From assembly GCF_000970025.1 (NCBI RefSeq), contig NZ_CP009528.1, forward strand, positions 4,451,168 to 4,515,167: 64,000 bases of DNA, given 5' to 3'. Below the pieces are notes generated by a model. That model made no database searches. It was not told the origin of the DNA and saw only the letters and a list, made by a program, of their open reading frames with translations. Positions 8,297 to 16,776 of the stretch are shown here, one piece after another (the first letter of the stretch is position 1; each line of letters begins with the position of its first letter). The stretch comes from Methanosarcina barkeri MS (GTDB lineage: Archaea; Halobacteriota; Methanosarcinia; Methanosarcinales; Methanosarcinaceae). The translations under genes were made by a program, and so were the position numbers.

Positions 8297-10456
8297 CTAA
8301 AGGTTTGCTTTTGAGCCGGTTTCAAATTTATCTTTTAAATGTGAGTAAAACTCCTGCTCTTTTCCAGTGGTCTTTCTGAAAAGCCGTTCCACAATCAGCT
8401 CTGGAGTGCTCCGAGCAATACGATTGTATACAGGATTCCGGTTTACGATTAACTCAAGGTTGGAGTCCAGACCATCGGCCTCAATTCCATCCACTCTTAC
8501 TTCCGTTCTGGTATTTTCAAGGATAAGTTCCGAAAGATGGGAGACAAAAACTCCAAGACTCTGTTCATTTCTGGACAGATATTCAAGAATTCCTGCTATA
8601 ATTCGTGCAGAAGCTCCAGGCTCAGTGATCGATTCCAGTTCGTCCGCAAGCACCAGTTTTTCTGAGGCTTCGGAGAGTACTGAGAATTGCTTGAGGGTAG
8701 TCTCGAAAGCTCCTGCATCGAGAGTTCCTTTCGATTTGCCAAAATAGTAGAATTCCTCTATAGGCCCGAGTTCAAGTTTTTTTGCAGGAACTGGAAAGCC
8801 CATATACCCAAGAATTACGCATTGGGCAAGGAGCTCAAGCAGGGAAGTCTTACCACCTGAGTTTACTCCGCTCAAAAGTACAACCCTGTTTTCCAGACCT
8901 GCCGGGGAAAAACCGGTTTTTCCGATGGAATAGCTGATAGGATCGATTTCTCCGTACCGAGCTTTTAAAAAGAGGTTTTCTCCACCTGTAAAACCTATAC
9001 CGGCTTCGGGAATCAATTCGGGAAGATTAAGCTGAAACTCTGTCGAAAAACAGGCAATTGAAAAGCCAAGGTCAAAATCCAGAACTTTCCTGACAAGCTT
9101 TTCTACAGGCTGGTGAAAACCTGAAAGAGTTTTTGCAAGTTCCCTTTTCCGGACAAGCCTTGTTTTCTCAAGGCTATTATTCAACTTTTGCCTGAAAAGC
9201 CTCAGCTGGGACTGGTCTGCATTGAGAGGGTAGGAAACTTCATCAGGAAATAGTGAGTCGAGCATTAGTTTTTCTTGCTTTTGAAGCCCTAGTTTTTCAG
9301 CAAGCTCTTCTTTGATGGCTCCAATCTCAGTTTTATAGATTCTATTAAGTTCCTTTGTAAGCAGGTCTTTAATCTCCATTCCACCACTCACAAGCCTGAC
9401 GAGTTCCTGCCCGCTCAGAGTAAGCGAACTTGCCTCAAGAGTTCGGTTCATGTGCTGATTAGCCTCATTCAGAGCCGAAGTCAATACAGGATCCAGGTTT
9501 TGCAGGGCTGCTCCGAGCCTGTCAAGTTCAGGGTCAAACCCTTCAACAGGCTTTCCATCCTCACCGAGTTTTGAGAGAGCAGTCTCGAGTATATCAAGCT
9601 TCTCTTTAGAAAATTCCTCAAAGAGCTCAAAATTCTCTGAGCGGAGAGCTGATACGATACTCAGGCAGGCGCGGATGCAGTCCAGATTCCGCGCAAAAAA
9701 CGCCAGTTCTTTTTCAGGCAAAACCTGCCAGAGTTCAGCTCTGGAAATGTCCCGGAAATATTCGGGTTCAATGTCTTCAGGTAGATCAAAACCAAGATAA
9801 GTATCATCAAAAACAATAACACTGGAGTAACCTCTTGCAAGATCCACGAATTCCGAGAGGTTTTCTACAGCCTGGACAGACAAAAAGGCCTGGAACTTTT
9901 CTCGGGCTGCTTCAAGGGTTTTTGAATCTCCGCACAGAATTATCCGGTCCCTGACTCTGAGGTTTCCGGGAACAGGCCTGAGTTCACTGACTCTCGTAAG
10001 CAATTTCAGAAATTCGGAATTCTCGGGGAAGGCATTTCCCAGTTCAAGGTATTCTCTTACGAAAGCCTGCCTTTCCTGGATAAGATCCATGCGCGAAGCA
10101 GGTAATGGGTAAAAAAGGTTTAGCTTATCCCTGGCATGCGTCGTATGGGCAAAACTTTTTATCAGCTCAAGCAAGCGGGAATAAATATCCAGGGCTTCTT
10201 TTGTCCTGAGAAAATCGGAAATTGAGCAGCCTTCAGCCCTGGATCTGGCATACCTGGCAAGGGAAAGGGCAAAATTGTGGCTGATCCCGTTGACTTCAGA
10301 AATTGAAGCTATATCACCCTCACAAATAGCCTGGAGAGCAGCTTCTTCAGTTCCGAAATGTTCAATCAGCCTGTCGGCTACCCGTTCACCGATTCCATGA
10401 ATTTCCCGCAGGCTTGAGAGCGGCTGAGAAGTTTTCACACCCAAAATACTTTTCAT
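8297..10456 (-). CDS. MutS-family ATPase with N-terminal helix-hairpin-helix (archaeal MutS-related protein)
   Basis: A 719 aa DNA-binding ATPase related to MutS but lacking the mismatch-recognition domain. The N terminus holds two helix-hairpin-helix-like segments (SLREIHGIGERVADRLIEHF and ISEVNGISHNFALSLA), and the middle is a long helical core/clamp region. The C terminus is the MutS ABC ATPase: Walker A GVNSGGKTS, then GTLDAGAFETTL, Walker B KLVLADELES, and VFVSHLSELI. Archaeal members are annotated as MutS domain proteins of unsettled role (branched-DNA processing or recombination rather than classical mismatch repair). An in-frame TTG two codons upstream was passed over in favour of the ATG at 10456. 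The hydrolase stop lies 54 bases upstream in the same direction, so a shared transcript is possible. Confidence 0.85.
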   Translation of the reverse strand: MKSILGVKTSQPLSSLREIHGIGERVADRLIEHFGTEEAALQAICEGDIASISEVNGISHNFALSLARYARSRAEGCSISDFLRTKEALDIYSRLLELIKSFAHTTHARDKLNLFYPLPASRMDLIQERQAFVREYLELGNAFPENSEFLKLLTRVSELRPVPGNLRVRDRIILCGDSKTLEAAREKFQAFLSVQAVENLSEFVDLARGYSSVIVFDDTYLGFDLPEDIEPEYFRDISRAELWQVLPEKELAFFARNLDCIRACLSIVSALRSENFELFEEFSKEKLDILETALSKLGEDGKPVEGFDPELDRLGAALQNLDPVLTSALNEANQHMNRTLEASSLTLSGQELVRLVSGGMEIKDLLTKELNRIYKTEIGAIKEELAEKLGLQKQEKLMLDSLFPDEVSYPLNADQSQLRLFRQKLNNSLEKTRLVRKRELAKTLSGFHQPVEKLVRKVLDFDLGFSIACFSTEFQLNLPELIPEAGIGFTGGENLFLKARYGEIDPISYSIGKTGFSPAGLENRVVLLSGVNSGGKTSLLELLAQCVILGYMGFPVPAKKLELGPIEEFYYFGKSKGTLDAGAFETTLKQFSVLSEASEKLVLADELESITEPGASARIIAGILEYLSRNEQSLGVFVSHLSELILENTRTEVRVDGIEADGLDSNLELIVNRNPVYNRIARSTPELIVERLFRKTTGKEQEFYSHLKDKFETGSKANL

Positions 10457-10509
10457 ATGCAAGAGACTCTTGTTTCAATAAATTCAGCTGGGCATTAAGC
10501 CCATATGAT

Positions 10510-11523
10510 TTAGTTTAAAAGAAGGGAAAGTTCTTTTTCAAGATAGGGGTGCATTGAGGCTGTATATCCGTGTGTTGCCTCAGTAACGTTATACATAGCT
10601 TTTGGCTCTTTTGCAAGAGAATAGGTGCGGAGCGCCAGATCGTGGGAGATTACCGGATCATTAGAAGAATGAATCAGCACGAATTTTGCAGGCGGCAGGA
10701 TAGAGAGATAGGTATCCGGATCAATTGAACGATAGAACTGATAAGCTTCAGAATCGCTTGCAAGGGAAGAATCAATTTTTTCAGTGCCGTACCCCGCAGT
10801 GCTGATTCCGATAACTCCTTTAAGGGAAGGATTAAGAGCGCAGGCAAGGATTGCAAATCTTCCACCATTACTTTCCCCGAGGATTGCAAGCTTTTTCGGG
10901 TTAATTTCAGGCTGGGCCGCAAGCACATCTGAGGCTTTAAGAGCATCATAAACCATGTCATATTCTACGGGCTCAAGACCTGCCTTGAAAAGTTCAAGAT
11001 CTTTGTCTACATTTATGCTGCCCAGGTTGCGCTGGTCAAGCGTGAGAGTTGCATATCCCATTTTAGAGAGTTCAGCAGCCAGACCCTGTTCGGCTTCTTT
11101 GCTAACCCCTGCTCCGGGCAGCAGGACCAGGCCAGGAGAAGAAGAGGAATTTGCAGGAATTCTTAAGAGAGCCTGAATTTTTTCCCCTTTGCTTTCAAAA
11201 GACAGCAGTTTTAAAGTATCCGAGTTTTCAGGAGCATATACATCTTCGATTTCCTGAGCTGTAGATACCGGCTCTTCTCGATCTGGGAAAGATAGAATAC
11301 CTGCTTCCGAAACCTTCCAGGGAGCCGCAGCACCTGTAGAATTGGAAGGATTATACAGGACTCCAAAAATACCCACAAGTATAAGAAGAAAACCCAGAAG
11401 AAAAATTGTGGGCTTAGAGATTCTTGTCCCTGAAGAAGCCTTGCGTTTCCTTTCTTTTTTTCCTGAATTCTGCCTGCTCAAGGGAACCCTGCCAAGAAAA
11501 TTGCGATTACGGCCAGAAACCAT
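10510..11523 (-). CDS. Membrane-anchored alpha/beta hydrolase (dienelactone-hydrolase-like)
   Basis: 337 aa. A basic N-terminal tail (SGKKERKRKAS) precedes one transmembrane helix (IFLLGFLLILVGIFGVLY, about residues 39-56). The rest is an alpha/beta-hydrolase domain on the outer side. The catalytic triad is visible: the nucleophile Ser in LGESNGG, the acid in IHSSNDPVI, and His in EATHGYTASM. The oxyanion region is LLPGAGV. The substrate cannot be read from sequence. The ATG lies inside the last codons of the Sec61-beta gene (17-bp overlap), so the two are probably co-transcribed and translationally coupled. The pairing need not reflect a shared function. Confidence 0.82.
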   Translation of the reverse strand: MVSGRNRNFLGRVPLSRQNSGKKERKRKASSGTRISKPTIFLLGFLLILVGIFGVLYNPSNSTGAAAPWKVSEAGILSFPDREEPVSTAQEIEDVYAPENSDTLKLLSFESKGEKIQALLRIPANSSSSPGLVLLPGAGVSKEAEQGLAAELSKMGYATLTLDQRNLGSINVDKDLELFKAGLEPVEYDMVYDALKASDVLAAQPEINPKKLAILGESNGGRFAILACALNPSLKGVIGISTAGYGTEKIDSSLASDSEAYQFYRSIDPDTYLSILPPAKFVLIHSSNDPVISHDLALRTYSLAKEPKAMYNVTEATHGYTASMHPYLEKELSLLLN

Positions 11524-11674
11524 TTACAGCACTTAAGAATAATACTGCAATGCCAACAATTGCACCGACAATCAGCACTGCCTTAGGCTGGATTTGAACT
11601 GCATTTTTATCTGCTTCATAATAGCGCATGAGCCCTGCAGAAGACTGGAGCCCGGAACCTGATTTTTTAGCCAT
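11507..11674 (-). CDS. secG: Preprotein translocase subunit Sec61-beta (SecG-type, archaeal)
   Basis: A 55 aa tail-anchored membrane protein. It starts MAKKSGSGLQSSAGLMRYYE, the diagnostic archaeal Sec61-beta pattern (Gly/Ser-rich start, then AGLMRYY followed by acidic and Lys residues). One membrane helix follows (KAVLIVGAIVGIAVLFLSAV, residues 31-50). It is the beta subunit of the SecYE-beta channel. AGGTGTT lies about seven bases upstream of the ATG. The gene overlaps the hydrolase start by 17 bases. The family is normally 50-60 aa, so this is full length. Confidence 0.93.
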   Translation of the reverse strand: MAKKSGSGLQSSAGLMRYYEADKNAVQIQPKAVLIVGAIVGIAVLFLSAVNGFWP

Positions 11675-12045
11675 GTGTTAACACCTGTGTGAACGCATTG
11701 ATTGGGATATAATTTCACTGCCCTTACTTGCCTGTAATAGGTTTTTCTGGCTGATAATTAAAGATTATCTGAAATTAACAGTTAAAAATTAGAAAATTTA
11801 ACATAACTGTTAATTACTTATCAAATAAATTTTAATCAACTGTTAGGTATTTAAGTTAATTATTAAATAAATTTAATCAACTATTAGGTATTTAAGTTAA
11901 TTATTAAATAACTGTTAAATTTCCTCTTAAATTTGGTAATTATCACATAATTTACAGTTCTGATATATAAATCCAGCAGAGAAACTTCTTAATAATCGGA
12001 TTCTGAAAAGTTGGAAAGAATTCACTTTCTTGAAGCAGGCAATTC
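11675..12045. other. AT-rich intergenic region with a two-copy direct repeat
   Basis: 370 bases upstream of Sec61-beta. The core is a direct repeat at 11823-11906, listed separately, embedded in many TTAATTA motifs. No gene is seen. Confidence 0.4.
11823..11906 (+). repeat. About 42-bp tandem duplication
   Basis: Two nearly identical AT-rich units follow each other (about 11823-11864 and 11865-11906), each ending AGGTATTTAAGTTAATTATT. They differ by one base in length and one G/A change. A third, partial copy begins at 11907 (AAATAACTGTTAAAT). Confidence 0.75.
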
Positions 12046-13065
12046 TCAAACAAGTACTTCGTCCAAGAGGAAGGGCGGATAAAATACTCCTTTCTCAGTA
12101 ATTACCGCAGTCACGTTTTCCATGGGAGTTGCGTCAAAAGCAGGATTGTAAACTTCCACATCTTTGGGGGCAAGTTGCTCAGATCCGAAAAAGCGTAACT
12201 CATCCGGGTCTCGCATCTCTATTTTTACACTGCCTTCCCAGCCATTGAAATCAAAAGTAGAGGAAGGAGCTGCTACATAAAAGGGAATATCATGCTCTTT
12301 TGCAAGAATGGAGAGGGAATAGGTACCTATTTTGTTGAAAACGACATCCTGGGTAATCCTGTCAGCCCCTACAAGCACGCTGTCTACAAGCCCCTGCTGC
12401 ATTACCCACCCAGCCATAGAATCCGAAATAAGAGTTACTGGAATCTTGTCTTGCATCAGCTCCCATGCAGTAATCCTGCTTCCCTGGTTCAGAGGCCTGG
12501 TCTCACAGGCAATAACTTTTATCTCTTTGCCTTCAGCAATAGCCGAACGCACAACCCCAAGAGCTGTACCCCAGTCAACGCAGGCTAACCTGCCCGCATT
12601 GCAGTATGTGAGTATGGTATCTCCATCCTTCAGGAGTTTTGTCCCGGATTCACCTATCAACTTATTAGTGGTTACATCTTCTTCCGCAATATCCCTGGCT
12701 TCTTGAAGGGCAATTTCTCGGACCCCCTGAACATCAAAGGCATCCGAAACCGCTTTCAGAACTCTGTCCACACCCCAGCTAAGGTTTACTGCCGTAGGGC
12801 GGGTTGATTTAAGGGTTTTTCCCGCAACCTTAAGGTCTCTTATTATTGTTTCGAAATCTCCGGCCCCGCTCAGGAAAGCTGCAAGGGCAATCCCAAAACC
12901 TCCTGCTGCACCGAGAGCAGGCGCACCCCTGACCCTGAGAGATTTTATAGCTTCGCATAGAGAACTCAGGGTTTTGCATTCTATTATCCTGTACTCTTTA
13001 GGGAGAAGGGTCTGGTCTACCAGCACCACGGAGTTGGACTCTTCCTTCCAGTCAATTGTCCTCAT
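12046..13065 (-). CDS. mtnA: S-methyl-5-thioribose-1-phosphate isomerase (eIF2B-alpha-like family)
   Basis: The product is an aldose-ketose isomerase that converts 5-methylthioribose-1-phosphate to the ribulose form in methionine salvage. Family landmarks are MRTIDWKE at the start, RGAPALGAAGGFGIAL, the catalytic Cys in YCNAGRLACVDWGTALGV, the catalytic Asp in VGADRITQDVVFNKIGTY, and AAPSSTFD. An upstream in-frame ATG at 13134 would add 23 residues. I prefer 13065 because it matches the conserved N terminus and is preceded by GGAAAGTGATC, which pairs with the 16S tail. That gives 339 aa. Related archaeal paralogues act on ribose-1,5-bisphosphate, so the substrate is inferred from the motif set rather than proven. 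Confidence 0.87.
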   Translation of the reverse strand: MRTIDWKEESNSVVLVDQTLLPKEYRIIECKTLSSLCEAIKSLRVRGAPALGAAGGFGIALAAFLSGAGDFETIIRDLKVAGKTLKSTRPTAVNLSWGVDRVLKAVSDAFDVQGVREIALQEARDIAEEDVTTNKLIGESGTKLLKDGDTILTYCNAGRLACVDWGTALGVVRSAIAEGKEIKVIACETRPLNQGSRITAWELMQDKIPVTLISDSMAGWVMQQGLVDSVLVGADRITQDVVFNKIGTYSLSILAKEHDIPFYVAAPSSTFDFNGWEGSVKIEMRDPDELRFFGSEQLAPKDVEVYNPAFDATPMENVTAVITEKGVFYPPFLLDEVLV

Positions 13066-13604
13066 TAGATCACTTTCCGATGTAAGCGTCAGATTCTGCC
13101 GGAAAAATTTCCGCTTTTCTTTCAAGCTCCCCATAAGATAAAAACCTATTCAACTGGCATGCCTCGTCACCCTCATATCGTTACTTTTTTCTGTTATTAT
13201 CGGAATAATCGGAGAAAGTTAAAATTAATTATATTAAAGATAATTCTTAAACCTTAGAATAACCAAAAAAATGCGGCAGGTCACGCTTCTGGCAACCAGC
13301 ATTCATAATAAAAACTTTGTTTAAGGAATAAGTGACACGTGAGATATAAATAAAGCAATCTCTTTTTCCATAGAAGCAAACTTACAAATAATAGATTTAT
13401 AGAGTAACAGAGCAATAAGACAAGACTTAAAATCCATAGCTAAAATACAGAAAGTCGTAATTTTCAGAAATATAAATTATTAATAAACTTCATGGACCTT
13501 GAATCCGTAAATCCTTGAATCTGTAGATTCAGAAATCATAAAAGATCTTCATTTCATTAATGCGGTTTATGAGAATCTGGGTATTCATCGGAGAGTAAGC
13601 GCTT
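13066..13604. other. Divergent intergenic region mtnA / ino1
   Basis: About 540 bases between divergent genes. TATA-like AGATATAAATA at about 13341-13351 and AAATATAAATTA at about 13469-13480 face ino1. An imperfect run of GAATC-type repeats (GAATCCGTAAATCCTTGAATC and similar) covers about 13500-13540. Nothing else was recognised. Confidence 0.35.
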
Positions 13605-14705
13605 ATGACAAAAATAAAAATAGCAATTGCAGGAATCGGGAACTGTGCAAGCTCTTTGATACAGGGCATTGAGTACTATAAAGTCGACGATAAAGAACCT
13701 ATAGGACTGATGCACAGGGAAATTGGAGGGTATAAACCTGGCGATATTCAAGTTGTCGCCGCCTTTGACATTGATGCCAGAAAGGTAGGAAAAGACGTCT
13801 CTGAGGCCATCTTTGCTCCCCCGAACTGCACAGCGGTTTTTTGTCCTGATGTTCCGTCCACAGGTGTGAAAGTTAAAATGGGCAGGGTTCTCGATGGGGT
13901 CTCTGACCATATGAAGAACTATAAGGAAAGTCAAACTTTTGTTGTCAGCAAAGAACAGGAAGCAACAAAAGCCGATATAGTAAACGAAATTAAAAAATCG
14001 GGTGCCGATATGCTTCTCAATTACCTGCCTGTAGGTTCTGAAGAAGCAGTCCGTTTTTATGCCGAGTGTGCCCTTGAAGCAGGTGTAGCTCTCGTTAATA
14101 ATATGCCTGTTTTTATCGCAAGCAATCCAGAATGGGCAAAAAGATTTGAGGAAAAGAATATCCCGATCATTGGTGATGATGTCAAAGCTCAGCTTGGAGC
14201 TACTATCACGCACAGGATTCTTGCAGACCTTTTCGAAAAACGAGGTGTAAAGCTTGAGAGAACATATCAGCTCAATACCGGGGGAAATACAGATTTCCTG
14301 AATATGCTTAACAGGAACAGGCTTGCTTCCAAACGGGAATCAAAGACCGAAGCTGTTCAGTCAGTGCTTTCCAAGAAGCTTGATGACGACAATATCCACA
14401 TCGGACCCAGCGACTACGTAGCCTGGCAAAAGGATAACAAGGTTTGCTTCCTGAGAATGGAAGGCAAGCTTTTTGGAGATGTGCCTATGAACCTTGAACT
14501 CCGCCTCTCTGTGGAAGACTCTCCTAACTCCGGAGGTGTGGTAATCGATGCCATACGATGCTGCAAGCTGGCTCTTGATCGCGGGATAGGAGGCGTGTTG
14601 TATTCCCCGGCTTCCTACTTTATGAAACATCCGGCGATTCAGTACCCTGACGACGAGGCTTACAGGCGGACTGAAGAATTTATATCTGGAACCAGAGAAC
14701 GTTAA
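13605..14705 (+). CDS. ino1: Inositol-1-phosphate (myo-inositol-3-phosphate) synthase
   Basis: The enzyme is NAD-dependent and converts glucose-6-phosphate to inositol phosphate, the precursor of archaeal inositol phospholipids. Of the 366 aa, the N terminus is a Rossmann fold with AGIGNCASSLIQGIEYY. The family blocks LLNYLPVGSEEAVRFYAECAL, NNMPVFIASNPEW, and IIGDDVKAQLGATITHR are present, as is the LNTGGNTDFLNML block near the active site. The length matches the short archaeal/actinobacterial class. GGAGAGT lies eight bases before the ATG. It is a monocistronic gene followed by a good hairpin terminator. Confidence 0.95.
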   Translation: MTKIKIAIAGIGNCASSLIQGIEYYKVDDKEPIGLMHREIGGYKPGDIQVVAAFDIDARKVGKDVSEAIFAPPNCTAVFCPDVPSTGVKVKMGRVLDGVSDHMKNYKESQTFVVSKEQEATKADIVNEIKKSGADMLLNYLPVGSEEAVRFYAECALEAGVALVNNMPVFIASNPEWAKRFEEKNIPIIGDDVKAQLGATITHRILADLFEKRGVKLERTYQLNTGGNTDFLNMLNRNRLASKRESKTEAVQSVLSKKLDDDNIHIGPSDYVAWQKDNKVCFLRMEGKLFGDVPMNLELRLSVEDSPNSGGVVIDAIRCCKLALDRGIGGVLYSPASYFMKHPAIQYPDDEAYRRTEEFISGTRER

Positions 14706-14741
14706 AATCCTGGTGAGAAATTCCTGTAAAAAGGAATTCTA

Positions 14742-14768
14742 AAAACCCCCGGAAGTACCGGGAGTTTT
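14742..14768 (+). terminator. Hairpin terminator after ino1
   Basis: An 11-bp stem with one mismatch (14742-14752 with 14758-14768) and a 5-base loop, followed by AAGTTTTTCTG. It lies 37 bases after the ino1 stop. Confidence 0.7.
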
Positions 14769-14891
14769 AAGTTTTTCTGTCCAGAATGAGTATTAAAAGG
14801 TTCTTCTAAGAACTTCTTCCCGATTTCTTAATTCGGTTCATCGAATCTCTTCAGCTTAGCGGATTTTTTCAGCTTAGCGAATCTCTTCGAC

Positions 14892-15560
14892 TTAGCGAAT
14901 ACCTTCGGCTGTAATTCTAAATTCTGCACTTGAACCTTCAGGGCAGGACCGATGTTTGTACAGAATAGCGCGCCTGGTTCCTTCACCGGTTTTTTCAAGC
15001 TGGATTATCGCCTTTGAAATATGTTCCAGGGAACTACCGCCAAGCGGACGCACCCCTCCTGAGGTAATATCGGAATATACCTGGTTGGTTATGACTGCAA
15101 CAAAACCGTGTTTGCGGGCAAGAGCATGCAAATATCCTATCTGGCTAGCAAGTTCTCTGCGGCTTTTCATGCCTGTCTCATCGTCTTCAAGCTCGAACCT
15201 GTAGTATGAGGTTGCAGAATCAAGTATCACGAGACCTATATTCTCACTGGCTATTCTCTCCACTTCCCTTACGGCCGCATATTGTTCTTCAAAATTCAGG
15301 GGTTCATAGATAATGATACTTCTAGCTATTTCTTTTGCATTTTCCCCTGCAATCTGCTTGAATCGAGTAGGAGAAAGCCCTTCGGTATCTATGAAGATGA
15401 CTCTCTGCCCTTGTTTTACGCATTCCACTGAAAGCTGGATGCAGATATTTGTTTTCCCGGTTCCTGCAGCTCCGAAGATTTGAGTCACAATCCCTTTCTC
15501 GAAACCTCCTCCTAGAAGCTCGTCAAGGGGCTTGCAGCCGGAAGATAGTAATTTTTCTAT
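14892..15560 (-). CDS. radB: DNA repair and recombination protein RadB, apparent AUA start
   Basis: RadB is a RecA/RadA-family recombination mediator paralogue without the N-terminal HhH domain of RadA. The product has LLSSGCKPLDELLGGGFEKG, Walker A GAAGTGKT (residues 30-37 from the proposed start), then IFIDTEGLS, Walker B GLVILDSATS, ITNQVYSD, and the C-terminal LYKHRSCPEGSSAEF. The first canonical start in frame is GTG at 15488, which would remove the 24 residues before Walker A that are conserved in the family. Upstream of it the frame is open, with no ATG, GTG or TTG back to the preceding stop. An ATA at 15558-15560 sits exactly where family members start and is preceded by GAGGTG at the normal distance. 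I therefore annotate 222 aa from ATA, either a non-canonical start or a mutated ATG. Confidence 0.85.
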   Translation of the reverse strand: MEKLLSSGCKPLDELLGGGFEKGIVTQIFGAAGTGKTNICIQLSVECVKQGQRVIFIDTEGLSPTRFKQIAGENAKEIARSIIIYEPLNFEEQYAAVREVERIASENIGLVILDSATSYYRFELEDDETGMKSRRELASQIGYLHALARKHGFVAVITNQVYSDITSGGVRPLGGSSLEHISKAIIQLEKTGEGTRRAILYKHRSCPEGSSAEFRITAEGIR

Positions 15561-15921
15561 GAAGTGACACCTCTTTTGTGCTTGGTAAATATAACTGGCC
15601 CATGATATAACGTTTTTTTGTAATTTCCAACCTTTTCAGAAAAATTAACGATTTTCTAAGAGGAATAAAAAAACAAAGTGGATATAAAAGAAATGCTCGG
15701 GTATAGATTCCTAACCCTTTCAATAATTGAAAAAATATATAAGAGTACAGTGAAAACGAGAATGATGATTTGACAATATTTTTTCAAAGTGTGGAGGAAT
15801 AATTCCTTATACATGTTAGCCGTACTGTACCCGAGAAATCGGGTGTGGATATCCCTTAAAGCCTTCTGTGCTTGAAATTATTTCCTTAAAGAAGGCATTT
15901 TTCAAAAACAGGGGTCCTTAA

Positions 15922-15947
15922 ATTTGTTATCAGATCTGATAACAAAT
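15922..15947. promoter_or_regulatory. Perfect 26-bp palindrome upstream of nrd genes
   Basis: The sequence is perfectly self-complementary over 26 bases, with arms beginning ATTTGTTATC and a central AGATCT. With no loop bases it looks like a site for a dimeric repressor rather than a terminator. It lies about 475 bases before the glutaredoxin start. The regulator is unknown. Confidence 0.55.
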
Positions 15948-15956
15948 AGAACATCT

Positions 15957-15989
15957 TTGTATACAAAACAAAGGTGTTATTGTATACAA
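15957..15989. promoter_or_regulatory. Paired TTGTATACAA palindromes
   Basis: Two identical 10-bp palindromes lie at 15957-15966 and 15980-15989, 23 bases centre to centre (about two helical turns). A third, half-matching CTGTATCC follows at about 16001. The arrangement suggests cooperative operator sites. They lie just after the 26-bp palindrome. Confidence 0.55.
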
Positions 15990-16248
15990 ATAAGGGTTTT
16001 ACTGTATCCAGACCTGAGGCAAAAACCATTATTAAGGATAGGGCATTTAGAATATTTACTTGAAAAATAAAGGTCATTTTAACCTAGTAAAATGAAAAAA
16101 ACAATATTATGGGGGTCACTTTATAGAAGCTGCACCCTTTCGATATTGCTTACTGATATTTGAAAATACAAATTTGTAGGGACTATAAGGGTTAGCTGAG
16201 GAATGGTAACCCATGTGGGGCTTTGTTTTAGGCTGCAATACGCTCTGT

Positions 16249-16342
16249 ACCTGCGCGCTCACCCCGCACACAATAGAAACAAATATGAAATGTAAACCTG
16301 CACGCTCACTCCGCATACAATATAAACAAATATAAAATGTGA
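16249..16342 (+). repeat. 47-bp direct duplication containing TATA-like sequence
   Basis: Units 16249-16295 and 16296-16342 start ACCTGCRCGCTCAC and end AAATRTAARATGT-like sequence. They differ at a handful of positions. The second unit contains CAATATAAAC, a good candidate TATA element for the nrdH gene about 95 bases downstream. Confidence 0.7.
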
Positions 16343-16420
16343 AGAGAAACGAGCCCTACACAAGAAACGTTAACTAAAAATCAGATTAAGAATTAGAGTA
16401 AAATCAGAGGGACGTAAAGC

Positions 16421-16672
16421 ATGGCAAAAATAATAATATATACAACGGAACGCTGTCCGAAATGCAATAAATTAAAAACTTTCCTGGAGGCACATTCAGT
16501 CGCTTTTGAGGTAGCAGATATGTCTACTCCCGAAGCTCTAACGGAACTGCGTTTCAACGGAGTCTTCACAGTGACAGCGCCTGTTTTACAGATCAATGAT
16601 ACTTTCCTTACGCACGAGGAACTCTTCAGTGGGGGAGAAGTAAACCCTGAAAAAATCCAGGAAATCCTGTGA
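16421..16672 (+). CDS. Glutaredoxin-like protein (NrdH-type)
   Basis: A small thiol-disulfide oxidoreductase of 83 aa with a thioredoxin fold. The redox motif is CPKC at residues 12-15 (YTTERCPKCNKL), followed by VAFEVADMSTPEAL and the cis-Pro region TAPVLQINDTFL. A GAGGGACG site precedes the ATG. It lies 105 bases upstream of nrdD and is probably in one transcript with nrdD and nrdG. NrdH-like proteins re-reduce ribonucleotide reductase; in class III systems formate or a thiol donor supplies electrons, so this may be the physiological reductant. That link is inferred from gene order. Confidence 0.85.
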   Translation: MAKIIIYTTERCPKCNKLKTFLEAHSVAFEVADMSTPEALTELRFNGVFTVTAPVLQINDTFLTHEELFSGGEVNPEKIQEIL

Positions 16673-16776
16673 TGAAGAAAATCCTGTGATAATAGAGATC
16701 TGAAGTTAAAAATAAATTGAATGTTTCTTCAAATTTCACATTAAATTCTATTAAGACAATCACTGAAGATGAGAAA

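Larger units (their letters stand above)
15561..16420. other. 860-base intergenic region upstream of the anaerobic RNR genes
   Basis: No supported gene. It contains a CCCGAGAAATCGGG hairpin (about 15829-15842), a perfect 26-bp palindrome, two copies of a 10-bp palindrome, and a 47-bp direct duplication containing TATA-like sequences. The last three are listed separately. The whole region probably controls the nrd genes. Confidence 0.5.

Noticed and set aside
15523-15723. 66 aa frame upstream of radB containing GQLYLPSTKEVSLHR
   Set aside because: It overlaps the conserved N-terminal coding region of RadB in another frame and has no family features.
15828-15843. Riboswitch upstream of the nrd genes
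   Set aside because: The CCCGAGAAATCGGG hairpin is isolated, about 580 bases from the start, and no known aptamer core could be recognised.
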